Under the pieces are notes generated by a model. That model saw only the letters and a list, made by a program, of their open reading frames with translations, made no database searches and was not told where the DNA came from. The position numbers were made by a program, and so were the translations under genes. From the NCBI RefSeq assembly GCF_015714725.1, contig NZ_WBKM01000145.1, positions 1 to 64,000 on the forward strand: DNA of 64,000 nt. The letters are read 5' to 3'. Below, piece by piece: positions 45,004 to 53,877 of this stretch; the first letter of the stretch is position 1; every line of letters begins with the position of its first letter. This DNA is from Nostoc sp. WHI. GTDB taxonomy: Bacteria > Cyanobacteriota > Cyanobacteriia > Cyanobacteriales > Nostocaceae.

Positions 45004-46563
45004 TTATTGAGATTTTTCTCTGCTTTCTTGTTCCTCTATAGCCTCGGATTTATCTTGTAAAGGTTTCACTACTCGCGCGATCGCTTCCTGAATAAAAGCT
45101 TTAATAAATTCATCTCGGCGATTAATTTGAAACTGTCGCTGCACAACTTCCGTCATTCCACCATCACCCCAATCTTGGTCATGACGAAAATATTCGATAA
45201 AACTTTTACCAGCAATTCGTGTTAAATAAGCTGCTGTCACGCCTTGAATCGCTCTACCAATAATAAAAGTAGCAACATTGAGCTGCAAAGCTGTAGATAA
45301 TAATTGAATTGCTCCCTTGACAATGCCTAAACTAGCGATGGTTTTCGCTAAAGAAAGGGCTAACTCTCGTCCCCGTTCCATATTCAATTCACAGCCGTAA
45401 ACTCTCCCAATTTCCACAACCATTTGAGCATTAACTGCGGCTGTTGCTAATAAATCTACGACTGGTATAGGCGTGACTGATACCACCCCAGCACCAATCC
45501 ACTGAAACCGCTCCACGATTTTGTCAGCTTGACGGCGACGTTGGCCATCAATGAGTTTTCGCGCCTCGTCTCCCAATCGCAGAGATTGCAAAAGAATGTT
45601 ATCCGCCACCAAGTCTTCACCCTCGGCGCGTAAAACAGTAGCTGTGCGCCGCAGCAAAGGAACAATATCTGGTTCCGGCTGGAAGGTTTCGCCAGTTTCT
45701 AGTTGTACAGATTGGGGATTAGCAGCGATCGCCACCACATCATTAGTAGCAATAAATCCCCGTACCCGTTGACGCAATCTAGCGAGGATAGCTTCTTTAT
45801 CTTCATCTGTATATAAATCAGTTTTATTGAGAACTAAGAGCGATCGCTTACCAATTTCTGCCAACCCCCGCAACGGCTCATATTCTGAGCGACGTAAATC
45901 ATTATCGACCACAAACAACAGTAAATCTGCTTCTGTTGCCAGTTCTCGCGCCATTTGTTCCCGTTCTGTCCCCGCCACACCCGCTTCTAAAATCCCCGGC
46001 GTATCTGTAATTAAAATCTTGCGTTCTAATCCCTTTAACCGCAGACAATAGGTTTCCCCAACTTGGGTTGTACCCATCGGTGCATCCACCTGACCAACCA
46101 TCCGCCCCATAATCGCATTAACTAGGGAAGTTTTACCAGCACTTCCCGTACCAAATACCACTACTTGAATTTCACCCCGGGCTAAATTTGCCTCAATCTC
46201 CCGCGAGCGACTTAATAAAGCTTGGCGTGCTACCTCATCTTGAATTTGCCCTACCTGTTGCCGCACAGCCTGGAGAGTTGTAGAAGCAGCGTCAGATTTG
46301 CCAGCCGGAATTTGCGCCGCAGTCACTCGCTTAGGGTTGCGGCGCGATCGCTTTTCCCCAGCCCGAATCACCACTACATAATAGACAAAAGCAGCAACCA
46401 AAGCTCCTATAAGCACAATCAGCAGCAACAACAGCAGATTGCCTAGCAACGGCGAATAGGACAATTGCCAGTAAAGCCGTGATAGGGAATCAATTAGCCA
46501 TAGGGCTAGCCCCAAAATGACGATCAGACCAACAATCAGCGTTATTATGCGTGACAGAGGCAT
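45004..46563 (-). CDS. Membrane GTPase with DUF697 domain
   Basis: 519 residues. Two N-terminal membrane helices (IITLIVGLIVILGLALWLI, LLGNLLLLLLIVLIGALVAA). Era-like GTPase: P-loop VVFGTGSAGKTSLVNAIMG, G3 ITDTPGILEAG, G4 LLVLNKTDLY. The C-terminal DUF697 region (VVSVTPIPVVDLLATAAVNAQ MVVEIGRVYG) is hydrophobic and membrane-associated. Role unknown; the family is conserved in cyanobacteria. Confidence 0.9.
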   Translation of the reverse strand: MPLSRIITLIVGLIVILGLALWLIDSLSRLYWQLSYSPLLGNLLLLLLIVLIGALVAAFVYYVVVIRAGEKRSRRNPKRVTAAQIPAGKSDAASTTLQAVRQQVGQIQDEVARQALLSRSREIEANLARGEIQVVVFGTGSAGKTSLVNAIMGRMVGQVDAPMGTTQVGETYCLRLKGLERKILITDTPGILEAGVAGTEREQMARELATEADLLLFVVDNDLRRSEYEPLRGLAEIGKRSLLVLNKTDLYTDEDKEAILARLRQRVRGFIATNDVVAIAANPQSVQLETGETFQPEPDIVPLLRRTATVLRAEGEDLVADNILLQSLRLGDEARKLIDGQRRRQADKIVERFQWIGAGVVSVTPIPVVDLLATAAVNAQMVVEIGRVYGCELNMERGRELALSLAKTIASLGIVKGAIQLLSTALQLNVATFIIGRAIQGVTAAYLTRIAGKSFIEYFRHDQDWGDGGMTEVVQRQFQINRRDEFIKAFIQEAIARVVKPLQDKSEAIEEQESREKSQ

Positions 46564-46601
46564 GGCTGGGATAAATTAGTGGGTATTTAAGTAAGCAGAT
46601 G

Positions 46602-46916
46602 CTTCTGATCTTAATAGTTTCAGTATTTTTTACCAGAGTAGTAAGAAGCAGCTTTTAATCAACGAGGCTAAAGTTTGAGCCTCTGAGGGTGGAAGTTGAG
46701 CCTCTGAAGGTGGAAGTTGAGCCTTTGAGGATGGAAGTTGAGCCTTTGAGGATGGAAGTTGAGCCTTTGAGGGTGGAAGTTGAGCCTTTGAGGGTGGAGG
46801 TTGAGCCTTTGAGGGTGAAACTTTAAGTTCTAACTTTTCACTACCCAATACTTCTAATCTTTATAGCTTCAGTATTTTTAACTAGGGTAGAAAAAAGCAA
46901 CTTTTGATAGACTGAG
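46602..46916. repeat. 21-bp minisatellite flanked by about 65-bp direct repeats
   Basis: About seven units of GTTGAGCCTTTGAGGGTGGA plus A fill 46672-46819. The flanks 46602-46666 and 46851-46916 are imperfect direct repeats (CTTCTGATCTTAATAGTTTC and CTTCTAATCTTTATAGCTTC, then CAGTATTTTT, AGCTTTT/AACTTTT). Apparent reading frames here are repeat artefacts. Covers the 46564-47016 gap. Confidence 0.85.
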
Positions 46917-47016
46917 AGCGCATTTTGGATCAAATTTGCTTTCACTCACTTGCGGCTAGATTCGTTGTTTTTGATGAAAAACCGCCGACTAAAAAAATTC
47001 AATAGCGAGTTATACC

Positions 47017-48717
47017 ATGACTGCAACACCTGAATTAAGATACTTTAACTGGGTTCAACAAAGATTTCATCGGCTTAGTATTCGGCAAAAAATTTTTTTT
47101 GGGTATAGTCTGGCTTTGGGAATTGCAGTTTTGGGAACAACGGCAGGATTGATAATAGGCGATCGCTATTTCCAACAAGCTAGACAACAGAGGATACTGG
47201 CAGATGAGCAAGGAAGCTTGTTAAGTAGTTTGCAAGGAGAAATGTTGAAAATACAGACCCACCAGCAAGAAATACTGCCTTATTTGCAACAGCCACAAGC
47301 GTTGCAAAGGGGAATTTCTCATTTCAAAAGCGATTTGGCGGAAACTGAAACGTTGCTTTTTCAGATGGAGGAATTTAGTCAAACCAATTTGCAAGCAGAT
47401 TTACAAACTTTGCTCACAAAGCATGACAGCACGATCACTGTATATTTTCAGCAACTTAGATCGCTAATTCAGCAAATTTTGCCATTAAGTTCACAGCCAG
47501 AGGGAGCACTAAAAGCGGAGCAATTAATCTTGCAATTTAGTCAAAGTCAGGATGCTCTGAAGTTTTATGAATTTGCCCATGAGTTAACCGAGTTTGCCAA
47601 AACAGTTCAAGAACGCCAAGAGGAGGCTGGTATAGCCCAAGAACGGGCTGCGTTAATCCAAGCTGAAATTATTATTGGTAGTATGCTGCTGTCAGTAGCG
47701 ATCGCTGCCATGCTTGCTTTCTACACAAGTAGAATCATCGCTTATCCCATTAACGCGGTGACGAATATCGCTCAAAGAGTTACCCAAGAAGCCAATTTTG
47801 ATTTGCAAGCGCCTGTAACTACAGAAGATGAAGTTGGTGCATTAGCTAGCTCCCTTAACCAGCTAATCCAACAGGTAAAGCGCCTTTTAGAAGAACAACA
47901 AGCCGAGGCTCAAGTCCGATTAATTGAAAGTGAGAAAATGTCTAGTTTGGGACGGATGCTGGCTGGTGTTGCCCATGAAATTAATAATCCTGTAAATTTT
48001 ATCTCTGGTAATCTTATACACGCCAAAACCTATACTGACGACTTATTAAGACTACTAGAAACATACAAAGCCGAAGTTTCTCAGCCTTCCACTGCTCTGC
48101 AAACTTTAGTAGAAGAAATTGATTTGGAGTTTCTAGAAAAAGATTTGCCAAAACTCTTTAACTCAATGACAGTTGGCGCTGACCGCACACGAGAAATTGT
48201 CCGAAGTTTGAAAGATTTCTCTCGTTTAGATGAGGCGGAAATGCAATTAGTAGAGCTACACGCTTGTATAGATAGTACACTGTTGATTCTGAACGATCGC
48301 CTGAAAAATAGTATTAACCTTGTTCGCAAATATGGGGATATTCCACCGATTCCAGGCTACACAGGTTTACTTTATCAGGTATTTATGAATCTTCTTAGCA
48401 ATGCCATTGATGCTTTAGAAGAAAAATCGACTGAGAATCCCGAATTTATCCCTGAAATCACTATTATCACAGAATGCTGGCAGAATGATTTGGTAGTGGT
48501 GCGAATTGCAGACAACGGCTCTGGTATATCACCAGAACATCAGCAGAAGATATTTGAAACCTTTTTCACCACCAAACCACGAGGCGTTGGTACAGGTTTG
48601 GGGCTAGCGATCGCATATCAGATTGTGGTAGAAAAACATCAAGGTAAGATTACTTGTCAGTCTGAGTTAAATCGAGGTACAGAATTTGCAATCGCTCTAC
48701 CGATTTCTCACCCTTAA
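47017..48717 (+). CDS. Membrane sensor histidine kinase with HAMP domain
   Basis: 566 residues. Membrane helices near 27-48 (IFFGYSLALGIAVLGTTAGLI) and 215-240 (IIIGSMLLSVAIAAMLAFY) enclose a helical sensor domain of about 165 residues facing the periplasm. HAMP follows (RIIAYPINAVTNIAQRV), then coiled coil, HisKA of the 4-type GMLAGVAHEINNPVNFI, N-box MNLLSNAIDALEE, G1 DNGSGI and G2 GTGLGLAIAYQIV. No regulator gene is adjacent. Signal unknown. Confidence 0.92.
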   Translation: MTATPELRYFNWVQQRFHRLSIRQKIFFGYSLALGIAVLGTTAGLIIGDRYFQQARQQRILADEQGSLLSSLQGEMLKIQTHQQEILPYLQQPQALQRGISHFKSDLAETETLLFQMEEFSQTNLQADLQTLLTKHDSTITVYFQQLRSLIQQILPLSSQPEGALKAEQLILQFSQSQDALKFYEFAHELTEFAKTVQERQEEAGIAQERAALIQAEIIIGSMLLSVAIAAMLAFYTSRIIAYPINAVTNIAQRVTQEANFDLQAPVTTEDEVGALASSLNQLIQQVKRLLEEQQAEAQVRLIESEKMSSLGRMLAGVAHEINNPVNFISGNLIHAKTYTDDLLRLLETYKAEVSQPSTALQTLVEEIDLEFLEKDLPKLFNSMTVGADRTREIVRSLKDFSRLDEAEMQLVELHACIDSTLLILNDRLKNSINLVRKYGDIPPIPGYTGLLYQVFMNLLSNAIDALEEKSTENPEFIPEITIITECWQNDLVVVRIADNGSGISPEHQQKIFETFFTTKPRGVGTGLGLAIAYQIVVEKHQGKITCQSELNRGTEFAIALPISHP

Positions 48718-48870
48718 GATCCTAGCTTTTAAAAGTTAATTTTTTCATAATAGTCAGCAGCAAGTAAAAGGTGGCGTGTTTAAATCTTTTGGTAGACTTA
48801 CGAAACGCCTATTCAAACACTTCAAGCCAATTTTCGCCAGCTTTTTGTGAACAAACGGAGAAACAAACTT

Positions 48871-49395
48871 ATGGGACTTTTCGATCAAATTCTCGGTGCC
48901 GTCGCTAATCCTAATCAACAAGGTAGCTTAGGTCAACTAGGAAGTATTGTTAACACTGTACAGCAGATGAGCGATCAAAGTGGCGCAAACCCCTCTACCA
49001 TCCAATCAGTTTTGTCAATTGTGGGTGGCCAAGTGCGTTCTGCTTTACAACAAAAGCAAGCCACAGATGGTAATGAAGCCGCACAAACTCTAGTAAATCA
49101 ATATGCTGGTACTTCTTCCAACTCCCAAGCTGTCGATTCGCTGTTTTCTCCTGACATACAACAGCAGGTAGCTGAAGTTGCTGCCCAACGCACTGGGCTA
49201 GATGCTGGTATAGTTCAACAATTGCTGCCAGTAGCAGTACCTTTGGTACTTAAGTTTTTGCAATCAGGTGCCAATGCCCAAAATCCCCAAACTGGTGGTA
49301 ATTCTGTACTCAATTCCTTCTTAGATGCTGACGGCGATGGTGATGTCGATATCGCTGATGCCATCCACATGGCTAGTCAACATATAAGACGGTAA
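48871..49395 (+). CDS. DUF937 protein with EF-hand-like C-terminus
   Basis: 174 residues from the ATG at 48871, the usual MGLFDQILGAVANPNQQGSL start; an upstream in-frame codon at 48847 is less likely. A Gln/Ala/Ser-rich DUF937 body (LSIVGGQVRSALQQ, GIVQQLLPVAVPLVLKFLQ) is followed by DADGDGDVDIADA, a calcium-binding loop-like motif. Function unknown; no signal peptide. Confidence 0.8.
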   Translation: MGLFDQILGAVANPNQQGSLGQLGSIVNTVQQMSDQSGANPSTIQSVLSIVGGQVRSALQQKQATDGNEAAQTLVNQYAGTSSNSQAVDSLFSPDIQQQVAEVAAQRTGLDAGIVQQLLPVAVPLVLKFLQSGANAQNPQTGGNSVLNSFLDADGDGDVDIADAIHMASQHIRR

Positions 49396-49524
49396 TAATT
49401 TTCTTCCCACTCTCTGATGATAAACCGCTCGTCCTAAGACATCGGCAATTAGGACTTGCTAGATATTTAGCTAAGACATAGGCTGAGAAGATAGTATATT
49501 TGCAAATATTAAGTCAGACAGTCT

Positions 49525-50079
49525 ATGGCTAAAATTTTTGACTGTATTACTGAGGAACTGCAAGACTTTATTGCTGCCCAACAGCTTTTCTTTGTTGGCT
49601 CTGCACCCTTGAGTCCTACGGGTCATGTTAACCTCTCTCCTAAAGGTTTTGACTGCTTTCGTATCCTCTCCCCTAACCAAGTAGCTTACCTCGATCTCAC
49701 AGGCAGTGGTAACGAAACCTCAGCCCACTTGCAAGAAAATGGGCGGATAACCTTCATGTTTTGCGCTTTTGCAGAACCCCCATGTATTCTACGTCTCTAC
49801 GGTCAAGGAAACACAATTTTACCGAATTCTCCAGACTGGAACTCTCTGTATTCTCTGTTTTCGCCAATACCTGGGAATCGTCAAATTATCGTCGCTGATA
49901 TCCAAAAAGTACAGACCTCCTGTGGTTTTGGCGTACCACTTTATGAATATCAAGGTCAGCGCCAGATATTAGTAAACTGGGCTAGTAAAAGAGGTGAAGA
50001 GGGAGTTCGAGAGTATCAACAACAGAAAAATCTCGTCAGCCTTGATGGTTTAGCAACTCCACTGAGTAAATTACTCTAA
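49525..50079 (+). CDS. Pyridoxamine 5'-phosphate oxidase-family protein
   Basis: 184 residues. FFVGSAPLSPTGHVNLSPKG and VAYLDLTGSGNETSAHLQEN, then ITFMFCAFAEPPCILRLYGQG show the FMN-binding split barrel. Likely a flavin-dependent oxidoreductase of unknown substrate. The next gene starts 36 bases later. Confidence 0.87.
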   Translation: MAKIFDCITEELQDFIAAQQLFFVGSAPLSPTGHVNLSPKGFDCFRILSPNQVAYLDLTGSGNETSAHLQENGRITFMFCAFAEPPCILRLYGQGNTILPNSPDWNSLYSLFSPIPGNRQIIVADIQKVQTSCGFGVPLYEYQGQRQILVNWASKRGEEGVREYQQQKNLVSLDGLATPLSKLL

Positions 50080-50115
50080 ATTTGTTTGACACAAACGGAC
50101 TTTTGAGCAGAAGTT

Positions 50116-50625
50116 ATGGATTATTTTACTCGTTTACTGACACAGCAAGACGAGCTTTTTCTATGGCAAATGCTGTACGAGGCGGCGCACATGGCAGAAG
50201 AAGGTAATTTAACAATGCAAGATGCGATGAATCATCCTGATTTAGCAAAATATGTTAAAAATTGGGGACTTAAAGATGATATTGGTTTCATCGCTATTTT
50301 GAAAACTAATAATCAGCCAGTAGGAGCAGCATGGCTGCGTTTACTGATGGGTGAAAATAAAGGATATGGTTATCTTAATGATCAAACTCCTGAATTAGCA
50401 ATAGCTATTCTTCCCCAATATAGAAATCAGGGCATAGGAACGCAGTTACTAACGCATTTGTTAGCAGTAGCCAAAACATTTTACCCATCAGTATCACTCA
50501 GCATCAGAGAGACTAATCCAGCTTTAGGTTTATATAAACGATTAGGTTTTGAAGTGGTTGCTGGAAGCGAAACAATTAACCGAGTTAGCGGAATCTCTTT
50601 CAAAATGAAAATTGATTTTTATTAG
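50116..50625 (+). CDS. GNAT N-acetyltransferase
   Basis: 169 residues. ELAIAILPQYRNQGIGTQLL is the acetyl-CoA loop (Q/RxxGxG/A), followed by VSLSIRETNPALGLYKRLGFEVV, typical of GNAT enzymes. Probably transcribed with the preceding gene. Substrate unknown. Its 3' end abuts a MITE. Confidence 0.88.
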   Translation: MDYFTRLLTQQDELFLWQMLYEAAHMAEEGNLTMQDAMNHPDLAKYVKNWGLKDDIGFIAILKTNNQPVGAAWLRLLMGENKGYGYLNDQTPELAIAILPQYRNQGIGTQLLTHLLAVAKTFYPSVSLSIRETNPALGLYKRLGFEVVAGSETINRVSGISFKMKIDFY

Positions 50626-50628
50626 CTT

Positions 50629-50862
50629 GTAGGGTAGGCATTACAATGCATTGGTGTCAACTTAAGCCAAAATCCCTTTTAAATCTCGTTTCTAGCCTCT
50701 GGCTAGAAATGCTGCTCATCGCGGCTCTGCCGCAAGTCTTGAGGCGGAGCCTCCCGTTAGGCATTCCCAGTCGGAGACTGGGAACGAGACAATCTCTAAA
50801 AGCATTGTCTAGACTGGTTTTTACGTTAAGTTGACACCAATGCATTACAATGCCCACCCTAC
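50629..50862. mobile_element. MITE-like element, 234 bp, truncating a GNAT gene
   Basis: Ends starting GTAGGGTAGGCATTACAATG (50629) and, inverted from 50862, GTAGGGTGGGCATTGTAATG, extend to about 36 near-perfect bases (TGCATTGGTGTCAACTTAA). Internal palindromic tracts TCTAGCCTCTGGCTAGA and CCCAGTCGGAGACTGGG. Confidence 0.8.
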
Positions 50863-51132
50863 TGTTAAATCATCAAGCCAAATTCCAGGTTTTGCTAAAA
50901 AAGTCGAATAGATAAAGTGATAGGTCGCCAACCCAATAGGATTTCTATCAACCTCAGCTAAAAGAACGAAAGCAAGGGGCTTTTCTCCAAATAAATCCAT
51001 TTCTAACTTTTTCGGAGTTGCTTCTACAGATTCAGGACAACCATCAAATTCAGCTTTCAAATAGATTAATTCCATAATGGCAGCAATGTCTCTCTTGTTG
51101 GCATCTCGAACTGAAATATTTGTACTAATCAT
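50845..51132 (-). pseudogene. GNAT acetyltransferase truncated by MITE
   Basis: 95 residues: ISVRDANKRDIAAIMELIYL, then KPLAFVLLAEVDRNPIGLAT and GIWLDDL are the first half of a GNAT enzyme. At LDDL, where the acetyl-CoA loop should follow, the frame enters the MITE and ends in its inverted repeat (TVGWAL). The catalytic half is absent. Confidence 0.8.
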
Positions 51133-51150
51133 CTTCTTTTTACTATTTCC

Positions 51151-51804
51151 TTAAAATTCGTATTTGGGAATAATTTCTGTTTCATTCTGTGCTGCCTTTA
51201 TCCACTCTTGCATTGCTGGAAGTGCCAAAACTGCCTCAACATAATCTTTAGAAACAGTATCTAACTGCACATCATAGGTTATAAAGCGCAAGATAACTGG
51301 AGCAAAAAACGCATCAGCAATTGTGAAATTACCAAATAATAGATTACCGCCAGCCCCAAATTTTTGACGAGATTCTCGCCAGATGTTGGTAATATAGTCA
51401 ATGTCTTGTTGTACACCGGATGCTAAACCTTTACCAGGATATTTCTTACGGCAGTTCATCGGCATATTCTGACGCAAATTTTGAAACCCTGAATGCATTT
51501 CCGCAGTAATGGAACGAGCTAATGCCCTTGCTGCCTTATCTTCTGGCCACCATTGCCTAGTCGGAAATGCTTCAGCTAGGTATTCACAAATAGCCAGAGA
51601 ATCCCATACAGTTTGTGTATCGTGCAATAGTACAGGTACTTTTCCTGATGGTGAGTATTGCCGAGTTTTTAATAAATAGTCTGGGCAGTAAAGAGGAATC
51701 CGAATCTCATTGAATTCCAAACCAAATTGCTTCATCGCTAGCCAGGGACGAAGTGACCAAGATGAATAATTCTTATTACCAATTACCAAAGTGAGTTGCG
51801 TCAT
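51151..51804 (-). CDS. Glutathione S-transferase family protein
   Basis: 217 residues from ATG 51804. Thioredoxin-like N-domain: LTLVIGNKNYSSWSLRPWLA with the catalytic-region Ser, IPLY, GKVPVLLHD, and the glutathione contact VWDSLAICEYLAE. The helical C-domain follows (AADAFFAPVI-like FTIADAFFAPVILRF). Cytosolic detoxification or redox role; substrate unknown. Confidence 0.9.
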   Translation of the reverse strand: MTQLTLVIGNKNYSSWSLRPWLAMKQFGLEFNEIRIPLYCPDYLLKTRQYSPSGKVPVLLHDTQTVWDSLAICEYLAEAFPTRQWWPEDKAARALARSITAEMHSGFQNLRQNMPMNCRKKYPGKGLASGVQQDIDYITNIWRESRQKFGAGGNLLFGNFTIADAFFAPVILRFITYDVQLDTVSKDYVEAVLALPAMQEWIKAAQNETEIIPKYEF

Positions 51805-51944
51805 ATTTCTAGTACCTATAAAGTTGTTCAATTTAGTTAAGGGACTTTCAACAAATAAATAAATGATCCAACGCTAAGGATGCATTCGCGTAGCGTCTCG
51901 TAGAGAAGAACGCAAAGGAAAAGAAGGAAGAGATAAATCAACTT

Positions 51945-53333
51945 TTAGGCAAGTCTTTTTTTAACTTCCTCAGCCAAATTTTCTAGTAAAACTTCTACTT
52001 GGTCGCCTGTTTTTAAATCTTTGAGTGAGGATTTTTGTGCGGCTGCTTCTTCAGAACCAATAATTACACAGAATTGAATTCCCTGTTTGTCTGCTAGCTG
52101 AAATTGTTTACCCAAGGGACGCTTATCAAAGCTAGTTATAACATTAATTCCTGTCTGACGCAGATGTTGAGAAACTTTTAAATAAGTGGGCATTAAATCA
52201 TCTTGCATATTTACTACCATCACCTGGGCTGGTGTAGCAGCTAATGTATTAAGAATACCAGCTTTGAGCAACCGGCTAATTAAACGAGTTAAGCCTATAG
52301 AAATGCCGACACCTGGCATTTTTTCGCCCAAAAACACCCCAACTAATTCTTCATATCTGCCACCAGAACAAATACTACCTAATGCTTCATGTCCTAATAG
52401 AGTTGTTTCGTAAACTGTGCCAGTATAGTAATTAAGACCACGCGCAATAGATAAATCAATACAAAAACGATTTTCGGCAACTCCCAGATTGCGAACACCT
52501 GCAATTACTGTTTCTATTTCAGCAATTCCCAGGCTCAAGTGCTCGGTTTCTGGTAGATTTTGTGTAAGGTGCTTGAGTTTATCTAATATTTCATCAACCG
52601 AACCATCAATTTTAATAAAATCAATAACTTTCTGAGCTTGTTCTGCTAGAATACCCTCTTTTTCTAAATCCTGTTTTACCTTGGCTTCACCAATTTTTTC
52701 TAAGGTATCAACGATGCCAATACAAGATTTAATTTGATTTTCAGTAATTCCCACAGATTTAAAAAAACCTGTCAGAATTTTGCGATTATTGATGCGAATC
52801 AGAAAATCGCCAATATTAATTGCTTCAAATATCTCAGTGATAATTGCAGGCATTTGAGCATCATAGAGCAAGCTGAGTTCACGACGAGCGACTACATCGA
52901 TATCGCACTGACGGAATTGACGAAAACGCCCATCTTTTGCCCGTTCTCCCCGAAAAACCATATCCATTTGGTAACGAGCAAAGGGAAAGGTCAATTCATT
53001 GAGATGACGAGCAATATACGCCGCTAGAGGAACTGTTTGGTCAAACTTTAAAGCTCTTGCTTCTGAACCAGTTTCACCTGACTTATCTCTCTCAGCTTGT
53101 CGATTTGGTGGCAGAATAGGATCAATTCCATAAATGATATTGTCGCCTTGGTTGCCTTTAGCTTGGAGTACTTCTAAACGTTCTACCGCAGGTGTTTCAA
53201 TAGGTGTAAATCCATAGCTTTCAAAAACTCTACGGATGATATCTAGCAAATATAATTCTAAACGCTTTTCGCTAGGCAAAAATTCTGGGAAACCGCTAGG
53301 AGTAGAAAAGTTTATTTTGTCACCTTTGGCCAT
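51945..53333 (-). CDS. hisS: Histidyl-tRNA synthetase
   Basis: 462 residues, class II synthetase. Motif 1 region GFPEFLPSEKRLELYLLDII, motif 2 FPFARYQMDMVFRGERAKDG RFRQFRQCDID, HisA blocks GLNYYTGTVYET and GRYEELVG, motif 3 GVGISIGLTRLI, and the C-terminal anticodon-binding domain (VMVVNMQDDLMPTYLKVSQ). Charges tRNA-His. Length and motif order are normal. Confidence 0.96.
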   Translation of the reverse strand: MAKGDKINFSTPSGFPEFLPSEKRLELYLLDIIRRVFESYGFTPIETPAVERLEVLQAKGNQGDNIIYGIDPILPPNRQAERDKSGETGSEARALKFDQTVPLAAYIARHLNELTFPFARYQMDMVFRGERAKDGRFRQFRQCDIDVVARRELSLLYDAQMPAIITEIFEAINIGDFLIRINNRKILTGFFKSVGITENQIKSCIGIVDTLEKIGEAKVKQDLEKEGILAEQAQKVIDFIKIDGSVDEILDKLKHLTQNLPETEHLSLGIAEIETVIAGVRNLGVAENRFCIDLSIARGLNYYTGTVYETTLLGHEALGSICSGGRYEELVGVFLGEKMPGVGISIGLTRLISRLLKAGILNTLAATPAQVMVVNMQDDLMPTYLKVSQHLRQTGINVITSFDKRPLGKQFQLADKQGIQFCVIIGSEEAAAQKSSLKDLKTGDQVEVLLENLAEEVKKRLA

Positions 53334-53414
53334 GCGTGTACCTTACCAAGTTGAACTTGTTTGGCGTTGCTAAATGAAGCTAATTCATCTTTTGACTCAG
53401 CAACGCCGATTGTT

Positions 53415-53864
53415 TTATCTTAGCCGTTGTTCTTGAATTAAGGTGCGTTGAAAGATTTGATTGTTTTTAAACCAATGCCAAGTGCGGGCACGATTGTTAC
53501 TGTCTGGACTAATGTAGATCATTTCATATAAGCTCATTTCTGGGTTTGTCTTGTAAGCAAACCACAAAATCACGACAGAATCATCAACTTCCCAAGCTTT
53601 ACCTTGAATGCGATCGCTGTCAAACCATAGCTTATTATCTTTATAGATTCCGGGAAACTCATACTCTTCTTTTTTACCATCAGACCACTTGTAACGATTT
53701 ATTTGGTAGTAGGGATAAAGTCCATTTTCTGGGAATTGACAAGTTAAGTAAGACTCATGGCTGTCAAGAATTTTTCCTGCTGTGTCAATTAATGTATAAG
53801 TTCCTACCCAATCACCCTCATGACGAGCCAGCACGGGCATTCCTTCTAGAATATTAGAAACCAT
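53415..53864 (-). CDS. DUF3598-like small protein
   Basis: 149 residues (GMPVLARHEGDWVGTYTLID, CQFPENGLYPYYQINRYKWS, ARTWHWFKNNQIFQRTLIQE). The beta-rich pattern with HEGDW and R-Y-W is that of the cyanobacterial DUF3598/lipocalin-like group. Function unknown. It ends between hisS and aroA on the same strand and starts 13 bases below the aroA stop. Confidence 0.7.
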   Translation of the reverse strand: MVSNILEGMPVLARHEGDWVGTYTLIDTAGKILDSHESYLTCQFPENGLYPYYQINRYKWSDGKKEEYEFPGIYKDNKLWFDSDRIQGKAWEVDDSVVILWFAYKTNPEMSLYEMIYISPDSNNRARTWHWFKNNQIFQRTLIQEQRLR

Positions 53865-53877
53865 GTTAAATCACCTT

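Noticed and set aside
46630..46848. Pro/Ser/Lys-rich repeat protein on the minus strand
   Set aside because: The frame is the 21-bp minisatellite read through; no ribosome site and flanks are direct repeats.
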